Source: Sceloporus undulatus (lineage: Eukaryota > Chordata > Lepidosauria > Squamata > Phrynosomatidae). Taken from it: DNA of 64,000 nucleotides. The stretch spans positions 102,439,351 to 102,503,350 of the forward strand of contig NC_056524.1 in assembly GCF_019175285.1 (NCBI RefSeq), given 5' to 3'. Of the stretch, positions 10,108-22,987 are shown one piece after another. Numbering within the stretch: position 1 is the stretch's first letter; each line of letters starts with the position of its first letter. A program made the translations under genes and the position numbers. The notes beneath the pieces are model-generated. The model did no database searches. It was given only the letters and a program-made list of their open reading frames with translations, and was not told the DNA's origin.

Positions 10108-10245
10108 TGTTAGAACCATAGGATCCTAGAGTTGGAAGAGACCGCAAGGGCCATCCAGTCCAACCCCATTCTGCCATGCAGGAAATCTCAGTCAAAGCAT
10201 CCCCAACAGATGGCCATCCAGCCTCTGTTTAAAGACCTCTAAGGA
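10108..10245 (-). repeat. CR1 LINE 3' end fragment, antisense
   Basis: TAGAGTTGGAAGAGACCGCA, AGGGCCATCCAGTCCAACCC, TGCCATGCAGGAA and GGCCATCCAGCCTCTGTTTA are the reverse complement of the CR1 3'UTR seen at 9205-9333. Confidence 0.85.
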
Positions 10246-10249
10246 AGGA

Positions 10250-10425
10250 GACTTGTTGTGTGACTTTGAGTTGATCCCTAAGGGGTTTGCTTGGCAAGAT
10301 TTCTAAGGCTGAAAGAATGTGACTTGTTCAAGAGGGTTTCCATAGATTCAATCCCTGGACTCCAGTGCTGTAGTCCAATGCTCCAGCCACTGCACCACAC
10401 ATATTGTAGAAATTCTCACACTAGT
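10250..10425 (-). repeat. tRNA-derived SINE, antisense and degraded
   Basis: GGGTTTGCTTGGCAAGATTT, AAGGCTGAAAGAATGTGACT, GGGTTTCCATAGATTCAATC, TGTAGTCCAATGCTCCAGCC and ACTGCACCACAC read the SINE backwards. Confidence 0.75.
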
Positions 10426-10476
10426 ACTGCATTCTTTCCATTGCTGTTACCTAGTTTTGTTGGTCACCTCTAACTA

Positions 10477-10697
10477 CCCTGTGGTTTAATGGTTTGAATG
10501 TTTGACTATGACTCTGGAGAACAGGGCTCAAATGCCCAGTTGGCTATGAAAACCCACTGGGTGACCTTGGTCAAGTCACATGCTCTCAGCCTCAGGGGAA
10601 GGCAATGACAAACCTCAGCTGAACAAAGAAAACCCCATGATAGGTTCACCTTAGGGTTGCTGTAAATTGGAAACAACTTGAAGCCAAACAATAAGAA
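10477..10697 (+). repeat. tRNA-derived SINE
   Basis: GTGGTTTAATGGTTTGAATG, GACTCTGGAGAACAGGGCTC, ACTGGGTGACCTTGGTCAAG, CAAAGAAAACCCCATGATAG and GGAAACAACTTGAAGCCAAA; full family order is preserved. Confidence 0.85.
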
Positions 10698-11739
10698 GTA
10701 GTCCCGTTCTAATATCATCATTCCTTTGTAACATCTGAATGTTGAGAATGTATTTGATTTTTACACTGAAACAAATGGAGCTTAAAAATGCAAACTATTG
10801 CACATGTTTTCATGTACAGTAGGTGTTCCCCTGAAAATTACTTATTTGGAGGTAATCTGATTTAGTACATGGATGAGATGTGTGATACCGGTTCTAGTTT
10901 TCTGATTCTATTTTTCTCTTGTGACATGTGTTTTCTGTTGTGATATGTGTGCAACAATGTGTCTGTGTATATTTTTTCAGTCTCATGCCAACAAAAATAA
11001 GAAGAACAGTAACAGAAGAAAGACACAGGGACTTGTCAATCGCATAGAGTTTTGAAATTTTCTTCCTAAAGAGAATCTTTCTGTTGTGCAGAGTGTGTTA
11101 TTTTGTGCTCTCCTTTATTAATGACCCTGAGGCTTTGAGAGCTCCCTCCTGTCCACCCCACACTCCTCACTTTACAGATTTTCTCTTGGGTCATTTTGTT
11201 GACTTATTTTGTAATAGGTTTTTTAAATCATTTTACATTTTAGCTTTTGCAACTGTTTTGGTTTTATATTGGGAGCCACTCTAATACCTTTTGTGTTACA
11301 GGGTGGAATATTAATTATTCTGAATAAGTAGAATAGTAGAATCATAAAATTGGCCGCAGTGGTTGGTGGTCTCCTCATGAGGTGCAGCAAGCAATCTGGG
11401 ATGCTGCCTGGTACGGTCCTCACTCCCCGCACCCTCAGTGCCCAGAGGTAGATAAATGTCATCTCAGGAGGAGAGCCAGTACAACTCATACAGCTGCATA
11501 CACAGCACAAAAGCAGCTTCTTTTACTCCAAGCTTAATATTAAATAAAAGCATCATGGATATATTTGCTAACATGAAGCTATAGCAGTTGGTTCACCAAT
11601 GATAACCACAAGCACAAGGTTGTTATGAAACCGGTTCTTGCTTTCATACATGGGCTAGATTTAAAATGGAATACATTTAATTACATTTTAATTGTCATCT
11701 TTGTGAGTTTTTAATCGTATTTTTGTAAGTTTTTAATTG

Positions 11740-11822
11740 TAAATTTTTAGATTGTAAGCCGTTTTGGGTCCCAATTTTGGGAGAAAAGCAGGATACAAAT
11801 TAATGTAATAAATAAATAATAG
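11740..11822 (+). repeat. L2-like LINE 3' tail
   Basis: TAGATTGTAAGCCGTTTTGG, GTCCCAATTTTGGGAGAAAA and GCAGGATACAAATTAATGTA followed by AATAAATAA are the usual L2-like 3' end. Confidence 0.65.
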
Positions 11823-12649
11823 ATGAATGAATGTGGGAATTATAGCCTCCAAAGTCACTGTTTCCAGGCCCTAATTCTGCAGTCTTATGTAGGTCAACTC
11901 AGACCTCAGTGTAGTTTACTTTTTATTACTGCATGTACGGCTCCTGTTCATGTAGTGGAATTAGTTTTTACCAATACAGTGAGAACACATGTGATCATGA
12001 CTGCAGTGTGGTTTATCTAGTAATGTACACTTTCATTTTACCTTCATGTAAAGCACACAGCAAAACAATTTATTGCAGGAATACTGAGTCTGTACTAATT
12101 CAGGCCCAGTAGTATGTGAAGGCAGGAATAGCAAGATCCAGAAAACCATGACTATTTGACTAGGAGGGACAATAGTGTCATCTGCACTCAAGCTTCCTCT
12201 GAGCTTAATCGCATTTCTTTCTCACAGTAGCAGGTGGACAGGGGAATGAGTTTTATCAAATATGATGTATTGACCTGCCCTTGTATAGCCAAGTACTTTG
12301 TGATGGCTTGGTCTTGAGTGGGCAATTAACTCCTGTCAGCTTTGTCCTGATGGAGATGAAAATATGAATCAAACGATATGGATCAAAACAGCTGTCATGG
12401 ATCCAAATAGATGATATGGATCAAAAGGATCTCCATTTTTGGACAATCCTGGGATGGTGGCAGCAATAGTGACTGCCATTATTAGAACCTGCACTCAGGA
12501 CAGGCAAAAGGAATTACTTCTTCACCAGTGCTTAAATTTTCTTCGTCAAGATGTGGTGAGACCCATCAGTTTAATGACTTTAAAGGGAGATTAAGGAAAG
12601 CTATGATCCATAAGGCTGTCATCACATACATGAGAAGTAACACAGAATG

Positions 12650-12780
12650 TTGACCTTCAAATTCTGTTAGACTACAACTTCCAGCAGGCCTAGCCAACAT
12701 TTCCAAGAGTGAAGAATGCAGGGAGTTGCAGTCTGACAATAGCTGGAGAGCTGCACTTTGGGCATCTCCTATACACACTG
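12650..12780. mobile_element. Palindromic hAT-like MITE relic (intron 1)
   Basis: GACTACAACTTCCAGCAGGC... on the left and GGGAGTTGCAGTCTGACAAT... on the right form inverted arms around CCTAGCCAACATTTCC, the pattern of the GGGAGTTGTAGTCCAACA family. Confidence 0.55.
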
Positions 12781-13452
12781 GCCCAGGAGTAAAGTTTCAT
12801 TTAATTTAGTGGGTATTACGTTTGGCTGTGTGGCTTGAATAGTTCTGAAACTAACTTTTCCTCATGGTGTTCTATGTGGACAGGCATAGGATTGTGCTGA
12901 GAACCTCATAGTAATCTCAATAGCTACTGTAACACTATAAAAGTTCAGGATTGTTCTGTATGACCATAATATCATATAGTCATAATGTTTACTACCTCCA
13001 GATTTAGTGGCGGTATGCCAGTTGCTGAGGTGCAGTTAATGGTTTCTCATGTCCTGGTTGTGGGCTTCCAATTGGGAACTGTTTGATTACTAAGGGAGGA
13101 AAGATACCAGTCTAGAAAAGTCTTTGCCCTGTACCAGCAGAGCATCTTGAAATAAAAATGGCACTCTGGTATTCATTTTTTCTTGTTCAATTTCCATTGA
13201 TTCATGCATGATCTGAAATTTTATTAATAAAGATATACATTGAAAAGCATTGAATAACAGTATAAATGTTTCCACATCGTATAATTAACTTGAACTAAGA
13301 TGTAAGCAGATTTCTCTTCTCACCAGAACTCTGGAGGAAGACTACCTGTATTACAGTGTGAAAGAGTTTGCCACCACAGGGTAGTTTCCCTACCTGCAGT
13401 TTCGATTGTTCTTGATTCATATATTTTTTCAGACCATGCTCTGTAATAGAGA

Positions 13453-13612
13453 TCTATTCTTCTATGCTTTTATAGCTCACAGTGATGAGTGGTACATTAT
13501 AATGATATACTCTACCCAATGGCTGCCATAATATATGGTACCACTTGCAGTACACGGTATACTATTATGGAATATCACTCATCATTGTAAGCTATAAAAG
13601 TCCAGAAAAACA
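13453..13612. repeat. Inverted repeat (intron 1), arms about 55 bp
   Basis: GCTTTTATAGCTCACAGTGA followed by TGAGTGGTACATTATAATGA is mirrored by ATTATGGAATATCACTCATC and ATTGTAAGCTATAAAAGTCC. The spacer of about 45 bp and the A/T-rich arms suggest an old MITE. Confidence 0.6.
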
Positions 13613-15889
13613 GCAATAAAAAAGAGTTCACAAGACAATGCTACTTGTCAGCTTTCCATGCTTTACATAGGAAAATATGTCAATGATTTTTTCCCTAGGC
13701 ATCTAGGGAAGGCAGTCATAAAATTATGGCTTTTGAAGAAAAGTCTCTCAATGCAATAAAAAGTGTCATTTTATGATGTACCTCAGAACATTGCAACTTA
13801 TGATTCTATTAGGTGAAACTTCAACAGTGAGCTATGAATATATGGCTCTTTGTCCATAAACAAGACCTTTAAAACTAGTTGGGAGTGCTTTGCTTTCCTT
13901 TTGCTTTAGGCAGCTATGTCTTCAGTTGTTCCCCCTGTGTTAAATTTGAATTTTTGAAATGTGACCTTAATGCTGAGGTTGAACCATTGCAGCTTGGAAA
14001 AAGAACACTGAGATATAAAAAAAGTACAAATAGTGGGAGTAGGCAACCTAACAAAACTATAATTGAAGATAATCCTTTCCCAGCAGTCAATCCTGTTGAG
14101 CTTCCCAACAGAATAGGGTTGCAGTTGCATCCATTCTTACTTGGGGATGTGCTCCATTTAACACAGCAGGTTTGACTCCCAAGTAAACATGCACCAAACA
14201 TATTTTGTTGTTGTTGTTGTTGACCCTGATGTTTCAGAACCCAAAATGTCTGTGAATCAGCCTTCTTTGGCTTTATTAAACACAAGCAATGACAATGATT
14301 CAGAGCTTCTGGACCTTCATTACTGCTTTCATAGGCTTCTCAGATGAATTTAGATTTTAGCACTTGTGAGTCTGTGTCATATAGACCATCCGTTTCCAAC
14401 CTGTAAACCTCTTCCTTAATGATAATGAGAAGTAGTGGCCTTTTAAAAATAAACTTCCATTACTTTGCCTGAGAGCTACAGAGGAAGTTAAAGAGGAAAT
14501 GTGCACAGAGCAATCAAAATCACATTGTATTGCCAATGAAAAGAACTTGATCAATGATGTCTTCTTGAAGTGCAAAATCCAAACTGTGTTTCCTTTCTTG
14601 TCCCAGTAGGTGGATGGCCATCAGTCTGTATGTGCCAAATATGCAAACCACAGTCTTATGTTGCCACCCCCATTTATATCCTGCATCACACAAAAAAGTT
14701 AACCAGGTTTTAACTGGATGTAGATCTTTAAATATTCCTTTGGTATAAAGCCTTGAGAGAGGATCCAGTGGAGGTTTTTTTAAACTGATTCAATAGTTTC
14801 TGTCCAGTGGAAGATGGAGGATGCCTCCTCTTCTTCCAGCCCCCTCCCCACACCACTGTGTCTTCAAAACCTGCTCCAAAACTATGGAAACCCTCTGGGT
14901 TTACAGAAAGTGTAGAGGAGGTGCTGTGGGAACTGTAAGGGTGTTAGGTGGTGGTAACCATTTTCTCCCATTTTGTTTATGACACTTGAACTATGTCCAT
15001 CTTGACCTAAACACCTCAAGCATTTGCTCATATGATCATGCTTTGAAAGTCTTATTAATCTGGGTTCATTTTATATGTCCTTTCTGGTATGCTGGTACCT
15101 TTTTAAAGGAAATTATGATAGAGGAAGTGTTACCGAACACCTGTGAGATACCCTTAAGTTAAAGGCAGATAGTTGAAATCCCTAGTCCAAGGGCATTCAG
15201 ATCTGCCTTCAGAAAGTACTCACAGGTCAGTTCAGGGGTTGCAGCACCATGGAAAGCTCTAAGTGTATAACTTCAGCCAAAGCATTATGAACCCCTCCAC
15301 CCAGTTACCCCTCCCAAGCTTTAACTCAGTGTGTGAAACATGTGACTCATTAAAAGCCATTCTCTATTAAAGTCAAGCACATGCTACCTGGCATTATCCC
15401 TACATCAATAGTAGCTAAGGTGGTGCAGGAAGTACTGAACTGAACTTTTCAAGTATATTCGGCTCAGGGAAAGGAAGGATTCAGTCTTGGATTCTTCAGG
15501 ACCCTGAACACTAGTTACAATATTAGTACCAGGAATCTGGTCTACTTAACCAGTGGTATAGCAACCTTATCCTTGCTTGGCATCTCTGACTCCAAATTCA
15601 AGGCCAGGGCCTTGACATATAGCTGTAATCCAAACAGTCCCATATCAAAATTATCCCCAAATCCTGGTTCAGAAAATAACAAGAATTCTGAGATCTAAAG
15701 ACTTCTTTCCATTCTCAGACATGACTGAGAACCAGCAGAGAATTTTGCCAGCAGAAGGAAGAAACTGATTCTGCAGAATATCACCCAGTGTTTCTGAGAT
15801 TTTGAGGTGACCAAAATGCTGAGGAGAGGGGAGAGTAAAAGAAATCCACTTTTCACTCTTCCACTGATAGAAGTGTCCCATGAGTAGAA

Positions 15890-15985
15890 CTTCTACCATC
15901 CCTCAACATTGGATAGGCTGATGAGAGTTGCAGTCCAACAACATCTGGATAAGCAAATGTTCCTCATTCCAGTTTGAAGGAGACA
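15890..15985 (+). mobile_element. hAT-like MITE half
   Basis: GGATAGGCTGATGAGAGTTG and CAGTCCAACAACATCTGGAT match the right half of the squamate MITE family with GGGAGTTGTAGTCCAACAAC. Confidence 0.55.
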
Positions 15986-16137
15986 AGTCAGAAAGCTAGA
16001 AAACAACTTTATTGTCTGCTCAACAGGAACAGAACAGCTCTTGGAAACACCACTAGATACACCAAGCACCAGTATCAACTGGTGGCAAAAGCAATGACTC
16101 TACCCACATTATGGGGGAAATATTCCCCTGAGCTATA

Positions 16138-16275
16138 GATTGGAGCCAGGAACATTTTTGTGGCCCTCAAGATGTTGGGATACCATTTCCAGTAGTGCTC
16201 ACTTCTGGCTATGCTGGTTAGGGCTGGTGGGAGTTATAGACCTCTGGGAAGCCATGATTTCCCCACCTCTGAATT
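16138..16275. mobile_element. hAT-like MITE, both arms
   Basis: TGGCCCTCAAGATGTTGGGA, TACCATTTCCAGTAGTGCTC, then CTGGTTAGGGCTGGTGGGAG, TTATAGACCTCTGGGAAGCC and TTCCCCACCTCTG. This is the family's paired-arm layout with central ATGCTGG. Confidence 0.65.
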
Positions 16276-16540
16276 CTGTAGAAGACCAAAATGATTTTAT
16301 TTTGGTGGCCCTTTTTGTTTATCTGCTTGCAATTTGTTTGCTTCTGAATATACAGGTGTTTGTGTAATCTGGATTTTAATTGTTATCTTGTCTTTGTACC
16401 ATATTGTGTGATTATTTAAAATCTGTTGGTGCCTTGAACAATCCTTCAGTCTAGTAATCTAGTGGGAAACTCAGGGTAAAATAAGTAAATAATTTCAGGG
16501 AGAATAGTGTAACATTAGTTTATTTCTTATGCACAAGCTA

Positions 16541-16590
16541 ACTCTCTCTCTCTCTCTCCCCCCCCCTCTGTTTTTTGCTTGCTTCTGAAG
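16541..16590 (+). promoter_or_regulatory. SLC9A2: Long polypyrimidine tract and acceptor of intron 1
   Basis: A CT-repeat followed by a C run and a T run directly precedes the exon 2 acceptor AG at 16589-16590. It is an unusually long microsatellite-like polypyrimidine tract that probably serves U2AF binding. Confidence 0.6.
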
Positions 16591-17054
16591 GTTTCCATCT
16601 CTACCACAAGTTGCCCCATGTAGTGCCTGAGAGCTGCCTCCTTATTCTGGTTGGATTGATTCTAGGGGGGATTATATTTGGAGTACAAGAAATGTCACCA
16701 CCAGTGATGAAGAGTGATGTTTTTTTCTTGTATCTTCTCCCTCCGATTGTCCTTGATGCCGGCTATTTTATGCCAACACGCCTCTTCTTTGAGAACTTTG
16801 GTACTATTTTCTGGTATGCAGTTGTGGGAACTCTCTGGAATTCCTTTGGCATTGGCATTTCACTCTTTGCCATTTGCCAGGTTGAGGCCTTTGGCCTGAC
16901 TGACATCACTCTCCTGCAAAGCCTCCTCTTTGGCAGCTTGATTTCAGCTGTGGATCCTGTGGCAGTGTTGGCTGTTTTTGAAAACATTCATGTCAATGAG
17001 CAATTGTACATCCTAGTTTTTGGAGAGTCACTCTTGAATGATGCTGTAACAGTG
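16591..17054 (+). CDS. SLC9A2: SLC9A2 coding exon 2 (core transmembrane domain)
   Basis: Encodes residues 86-240. The acceptor follows a long CT/C tract ending GAAG, and the donor is GTG|GTAAGT, phase 0. It carries [20 protein letters not shown], the [18 protein letters not shown] segment (130-147) linked to amiloride binding in NHEs, the [17 protein letters not shown] segment, and GESLLND with the Asn-Asp pair (235-236) that in NHE1 is essential for transport. At 464 nt this is the largest exon, as in mammalian NHE genes. One visible difference from mammalian NHE2 as I remember it is Leu at residue 150, after MPTR, where the mammalian protein has Pro. Confidence 0.97.
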
Positions 17055-18009
17055 GTAAGTTGCTTTTAAAAAATCTTTTGTCACTTTAAACTCTTGAAGT
17101 CCGAATTCCATTGTTAATCCTATCTTTAGTAGACCCAACTGAATTGAGTTGACTTACTTTTCAACCATTTCAACCAGTTCCATTCTAGTTGGGATTAACC
17201 AGTGCAGTCCTTGCAACTTCTTATATTTCTTTCAGCAATAAAAGTCATAGAGCAGAATGTTTGTGTTTAAGAACAATCCCTATTCCTGCTCAATCTAATT
17301 GCAGGAGAAATACTTATAATACATGCTAATGGTTCTTCTCATTATTTTATATATTCTATAAATTTTTCATTCAGTTTCCACAGAAAGCAGAAATATGAAG
17401 GTGTGAGATAGGGATCATTGGCACAACCTGACACATGGGATAAGTATCACAGCCTGGAGTTCAAATGAATATTACATTGAGATGGTTCACATAGCAGTGT
17501 CTCATTGTGGACACTTGCCTGCTTAAAAGTGCTCTGAGATTATTACTTTATGTAATTCATCTTGCAGCCCTTAGATGGGAGCACAGTTTAATCATTAACT
17601 GGATTGGTTTTAAAAGATGATATATGTCATTTACCTGAGCAATCCATTTCCATAAGTGACAATTGTTACACAAGGGACGTTATTAGACCTTGGCCTTCAC
17701 TCAGTTTTCTTTTGAAAAGTCTTTGTTTGCATTAATCAGTTCCTGCTATAGCAGCTAAATTACTATTTTATAAACAATGTCATCAGTCCTCTCCCAAACA
17801 TACATAGATAGCCCTTGGAATCCTTTTTCTTTCTTAAATGCATAGTATTCTTCTGCTCAAATAAAGAAATATCCCTCTTTTAACTTTCATATACTTGTCT
17901 CAGAGCATGGAAAATGCAGAATAGGCAAAGTAGTATCTTTTACAGAATCTCTGTTGGCACAAGATTCTGATAGCCCCTTTGAATAAGGGTAATCAAAGAT
18001 TTTGGATTA

Positions 18010-18248
18010 CTTTCTGAGGCCCAAAACATATGGGCCAAAAAGTGTGGCTTCCAGCTGCTTTGTGATTTGCAGACGATGCAACATGATCGGAAGCCGCTCT
18101 GAGGATTCCGGCAAAAGAAGCAGCAAAAAGCCGATCCTGGTCAGTGGCCCATCTGAGACTGTGGTAATGGCCTGCTTTAATATGGGACACCCAGTTGCCA
18201 TGGTCCTTGGCCGAGCTGCCAGTCTGCTTTGCCCTGATATGCATTTAA
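18010..18248. mobile_element. Unclassified GC-rich MITE-like element (intron 2)
   Basis: Starts with TGAGGCCCAAAACATATGGG followed by CCAAAAAGTGTGGCTTCCAG. The interior has CpG-containing GATCGGAAGCCGCTC and CAAAAAGCCGATCCTG. The GGTACAGATGGGCCGAAAAG block at 46432 seems related. The abrupt GC shift against an AT-rich intron supports insertion. Confidence 0.4.
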
Positions 18249-18282
18249 ACTCCTCTTTGCATACAGTGCCATAAGGTACTTT

Positions 18283-18485
18283 TGTGTGTGTGAGAGAGAC
18301 ATATCAGATAAACTCCACTCCCTTTAAAAAGCCTGGACCCAAACTGCATAGGGCTTTATAGGTCATAACCAGAACTGTATCTTGAAACGGATTGGTATCC
18401 AGTGGAGATATTGTACTAAGGAAGTCATATGCATGCTCAGCACACTGAAGCCAGTCAAAGATCTGCAAATGATGTACAGTACCAT
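18283..18485 (-). repeat. L2/CR1-like LINE ORF2 C-terminal relic, antisense
   Basis: GGACCCAAACTGCATAGGGC, TTTATAGGTCATAACCAGAA and TATCCAGTGGAGATATTGTA parallel the better copy at 25255-25875; degraded. Confidence 0.6.
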
Positions 18486-19494
18486 CAAACTAGCTATTTG
18501 AGAAGAAAATATTGAAGGCCAAATTAGATCTTCACTAGGTACATAGGTTTCAAGTTTACCTCTTTGTCTTTTCTTAGTGAATTGAGGACTTGTGTGCATG
18601 ACTAGAAAGCTTACTGGTATAAAGCTCATAGAAATGGGAAGGAAACCTTTTCCTGCCATTGGAACCAATGAAAACAGTTTTCTTATGCATTCTAGCTTCA
18701 CAGTGGTGGCACTTTGGTTCTAACTGTGCTGAGGAAAGAAACACATGCTTCTCTTCTGATATTCCATCCCCTGCTAGACTTGTAATGTAATAAAGAAAAG
18801 CAAGATATGTAGATGAATGCCACCAGTCTAATGTGAACCTACATAGTGGAGCTTTGTAATAAAAGAAATATCATAGTGAAAATGTTGATGCTCCACCCAA
18901 CATTTTATCTAGTTATTGTTGTTGTTGTTGAAGCTGAAACCTTTTAAATTATCATTAATCATCTCACAATGGAATTATGCAAGGACTATAACAAGTCCTA
19001 TGAGAAATTTTCACATAGTTTTCAAACCATTCATGGATACACTGCTGCTCAGGGATGAGTTGCAGTAGAAGTAAACCGCTGTGTCCTCATTTCCTCACTC
19101 CTTGGGTGATGGGCGGTGGAGGGAATTACTCAGTTATGAAAAGATTTTGTGAGGGTCCACTACAATATGAACTAAACAATGTGTGTTTGCACCTAATTGC
19201 TAGTTCAAACTGAGGTAGAGACAATGAGTCAACAGCTGAATGCAAAGCCAACCCTTGTGTAAAGTCAATTAATTTAATGGCTGCATTTCATTTGGCATTA
19301 GCAATTGGATTTAGGCTTCTGGCTGTGTACATATTTAAATGTCATATGTGAGTCCTGACTAATTGTACATGGAATAGGAATAAAACACCCACTATAGTCT
19401 GCTAATCCAGGATCCAGTCTTGTATTGAACTGGTTCTGCTCCTCTCTGCATTCCTGTCTCCGTTCTAGAACAAATTATCTTCCACATCATCCTT

Positions 19495-19935
19495 TCCTCC
19501 AGTATTTCACAGATGACAACCAGGACACATATGGCCAAAGCAACATCAGAGTGTGACCAAAATGGTATAAATTATTAATGAGGAACCCTCCCCTCCAAAG
19601 AATGTGGAAGTGGCTACAGCAGTTTGCTTTTCCCTGAGTCTGCAGGGAAGGGAAAGATTGTGCTACCCCTTTCTCTCACTGCTGAGTTAATTGAGTACAA
19701 ATTACTTTTGTACTTTGAACTCAGTTTGCAGTGATTGAAGTAAGCTGAAAACCTAAAGGGTGGAAGTGGGAGGAAGAGAGAAAAATTGGGATATTTTGAA
19801 AGCAGCTGAAAAAGTGGATGGCAAAGGATTAATTTGGACTGTCCTTGCCAAATTGTGAAAGTTGAGGAAGCCTTTTTTAATACACAGCATGAAGTTCCTT
19901 GGATGTCTTGATATTTTGTGTTGTATGGAGTAAAG
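19495..19935. repeat. Unclassified dispersed repeat (copy A)
   Basis: Shares long stretches with 43740-43923 plus 44790-45005: GTGTGACCAAAATGGTATAA, GCTTTTCCCTGAGTCTGCAG, GGGAAG, CACTGCTGAGTTAATTGAGT, ACAAATTACTTTTGTACTTT, GAACTCAGTTTGCAGTGATT and GTGGGAGGAAGAGAG. The homology in two introns of the same gene marks an interspersed repeat, class unknown. Confidence 0.6.
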
Positions 19936-20039
19936 TTGTGAAGGCAATGATGATGTTTAGTGTTGGAGATGATTAAGGTAGTCTGATCAGTGGAATTAAA
20001 ATGAATATAACTATTTGCTTAAGAACAATCAACATCTTT

Positions 20040-20195
20040 TTATGAGTTATCTGTGGGATGGGCAATATCTGGTTCTCCAGATGTTGCCAGACAGCTCCTA
20101 TCATTCTTCACGAATGGCTATTCTTTCTAAGGATGAGGGGCATCTAATAACATCTGGAGAACCACATGGCTCTCTAAACCTGCCTTATAGATTTT
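20040..20195. mobile_element. hAT-like MITE, both arms
   Basis: GTTCTCCAGATGTTGCCAGA, CAGCTCCTATCATTCTTCAC, then AACATCTGGAGAACCACATG, with central ATGGCTATTC. The inverted ends CTGGTTCTCCAGATGTT and AACATCTGGAGAACCA are clear. Confidence 0.7.
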
Positions 20196-20554
20196 TAGAT
20201 CAATAACACTTAGCTAACAGCCAATGCTTTGAGATTAGTTGTCTTCATAATAACATGAATCTTCATCAATTGAATGTTCTGTTAAATTAAAAATAAATAA
20301 ATGAAAAAGTCTAAAAATCTTATCGATTGCTCACTATACACTATATGTGATCTAATAATATACTAGCAGATTTTACCAGTTATGCTTTGGAGGCTTATGA
20401 AATATTTATAAAATGTGCTATTATTATGTTGAGAACATAAGAACATAAGATAAGCTTTGCTAGATCTGACCAAAGGTCCATCTAATCCTGCATTCTGATT
20501 TCTCCAATGAACAGATGCTTCTGTGATGATCAGCAGTAGAAACTATACTACACA

Positions 20555-21390
20555 TTTATTTATAACATGTGTGTGTTTTTGTGTTTTATAAAGAAATTTA
20601 GATATATATGGCTTCTCCAGGAAATTTAAAGCAATGGACAGTAAAATCATAATCACATACAAACAAAACATAATGACAAACATTATTTGTTAAAAAGATA
20701 AAAAACAGTTTTAAAAGCCAAAGGTTTGTCAAACCAATGCAGATTTAACTTCCTGGTGAATATTAAATAGGGATGGAACTACCCTGACCTCATGTAGGAG
20801 GGAGTTTGACAACTGAGGTGCTAATTCAGATAACATCTTATCCTGTGTACCCATTCACTAACTTCACTGGATAGTGGAAAATGCAACGGGACTTTTAATG
20901 AAGATGTCAGACCAGACAGGTTCAAAAGGCAGGAAATAGTCTTTCAGGTATCTTGGCCAAAAGCTGTTTAGGTTTTTATGTGACAGAATCAGTGTCTTGA
21001 CTTAGAAACAAACTCAAAGTAGTGGAACTGGTTTGGGACTAGTGCACACCAGACAACATCCTGCTTGCTATATTCTGCACTTGCTGTAGCTTCCAAACAT
21101 GTTACAAAGGCAGATCCACGTAGAGTGCACTGTGATAGCAAAAGGTCCTTAAGGCACAAATAATAAATGGTCAGATTCTTGTATCAACTGAAGATGAATA
21201 AGTGTTGCCCGATCCTCTAGGAGCAGCAAAGAGTTAAACAACACTCCCGAGCCATAAACCTGGTCCTACCCAGGGAGTGCAGCTCCATCAAGAAAAGTTT
21301 GTAAAGCTACTAGGCTGAATTGTCTACTAACCAACATCAGTCTCATCTGGACTGAGCTTTAGGACCCTTAGGAAGCTTCCGATTACTAAA
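20555..21390 (-). repeat. Degraded L2/CR1-like LINE, antisense
   Basis: In order: TAAAAACAGTTTTAAAAGCC, the CTTGGCCAAAAGCTGTTTAG region, TGCACTTGCTGTAGCTTCCA, AGATCCACGTAGAGTGCACT and CCTACCCAGGGAGTGCAGCT. This matches, backwards, the 3' half of the LINE whose coding part is seen at 25255-25875 and 57750-59330. No open frame remains. Confidence 0.6.
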
Positions 21391-22614
21391 AATGGCTGCT
21401 GAAGTGGCTTACAGGACCTGGGCTGCATCCAGGATGGACCTGGGTAGCAATTTGGTGACAATTTCTGTGTGATAGGACCCGATTCCCTCCCGAATTAGCA
21501 TTCAATTTGGGAAAGGTAAGCCGGAGTTTTAACCCCATGTGATAGGGTCTTCGTTTGTTCACCTCCATCCATATCTAGACAGATTCATGACTGACACATC
21601 CTCCATGGAATCAGGGATGGACAGGTATTCCCAAAATACAGATGAGACTTAAACCCAAACTCTATATGACATATCTGAGCAGATTCATGCAAGTATATAG
21701 TGTTTGATATTGAGCTTTAAAAAACCCCATAAGATAACTTTTCAGAACTGAACACTAGTAGTAACAAACCTGCTGTGAGAGTTTCACAAACACAACCATA
21801 ATCACTGAAAACAATGCTGTCAAGAATCATAGCCACTAAAAATTCTGGAAGGCTACCATGTTTTTTGATAATAAATATTGTTAAAAATTCCAAGAAGAAC
21901 CACCACATTATCTTTTACTCTTCCTAGTTTAGATCACATACCAAGGTGACTAAAGCTAATTGTGTCCCCAGTCAGATTTATTTCTTAGCTTGGTGATTTT
22001 GTGTAGATATCATAGCCTGCACAGCTATGATATCATAGGTATCATAGCTGCAGATGTCTTCTATAAAAGACTTCCATAAGTAGATGCTCCCCAGTTTTGT
22101 TGAACTGAATTTTGTATTGTTATTAATTCAGAAGAATTTGATTACTCATTGTTTCTTCTTTTCAGTACATTTAGCAGTCTGTGCCTATTATATGAGAGCA
22201 TATTCGACCACTTTAGGTAGCAGAAGGTGGGGAAGTATGCTTGAATGTTCCTTCTTCCAAAAAGCACACACAAAGGTCTAACATCAGGAGATAAAATTCC
22301 AAGAACAGTCAGGCTCCTGCATCATCAGACATAGCTAAAATGACTGAGCCCCTTCATTGTAGCTATTTCTGCTGAAGCTAACCACCCAAAACCTACGTTG
22401 TAACCAGGTAGCACCCCAGCTAGAGGGTTTCCAATACACTGTGGATTGGGTCACTTAGAAATTATGATTGCAGCTATCTTTGTGTTGAGTAGCACATTGA
22501 GATAGGTAGATGGAGAGACGCCTCAGGGTCTTGCCAGAACTGCTTGTTGCAATGTGCACTGGGACAGGGAGAACACTATCATTTCCCTGTGCTGCAATCT
22601 TCAGCACCTCAGGC

Positions 22615-22833
22615 GGCTGCCACAGTGCAGAACTAATGCAATTTGATACTGCTTTAATTGTTATGGCTCCATCTTATGAAATCCTGGAACTTGTAGTTTG
22701 CTGTGGCAGCAAAGGTCTCTAACAGAGAAGGCTAAACATCTCACAAAACTACAAATCCCATAATTCCATAGCATTGAACTATGGCAGTTAAAGCAATGCC
22801 AAACTGCATTAATTTTGCTGTGCAGATGCAGCC
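22615..22833. mobile_element. Long palindromic MITE (squamate family), intron 2
   Basis: The termini GGCTGCCACAGTGCAGAACT and TGCTGTGCAGATGCAGCC are inverted. The arms contain ATGCAATTTGATACTGCTTT and AGCAATGCCAAACTGCATTA, then GAAATCCTGGAACTTGTAGT and ACTACAAATCCCATAATTCC. A second near-complete copy is at 40781-41001. Confidence 0.75.
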
Positions 22834-22987
22834 ACAGGCACCATTTGGTTGGGCTGCTTCCTGGCTTAAGAGGTAGGTTTTTGGGGTCATGTCTGGTCAT
22901 CAGCAACCTGAACATGAATCCCCCAAACAAAAAGATCATAAATCCAGGTTATGATCTCATAAATACTGTACTTGTAAATACTGAAAA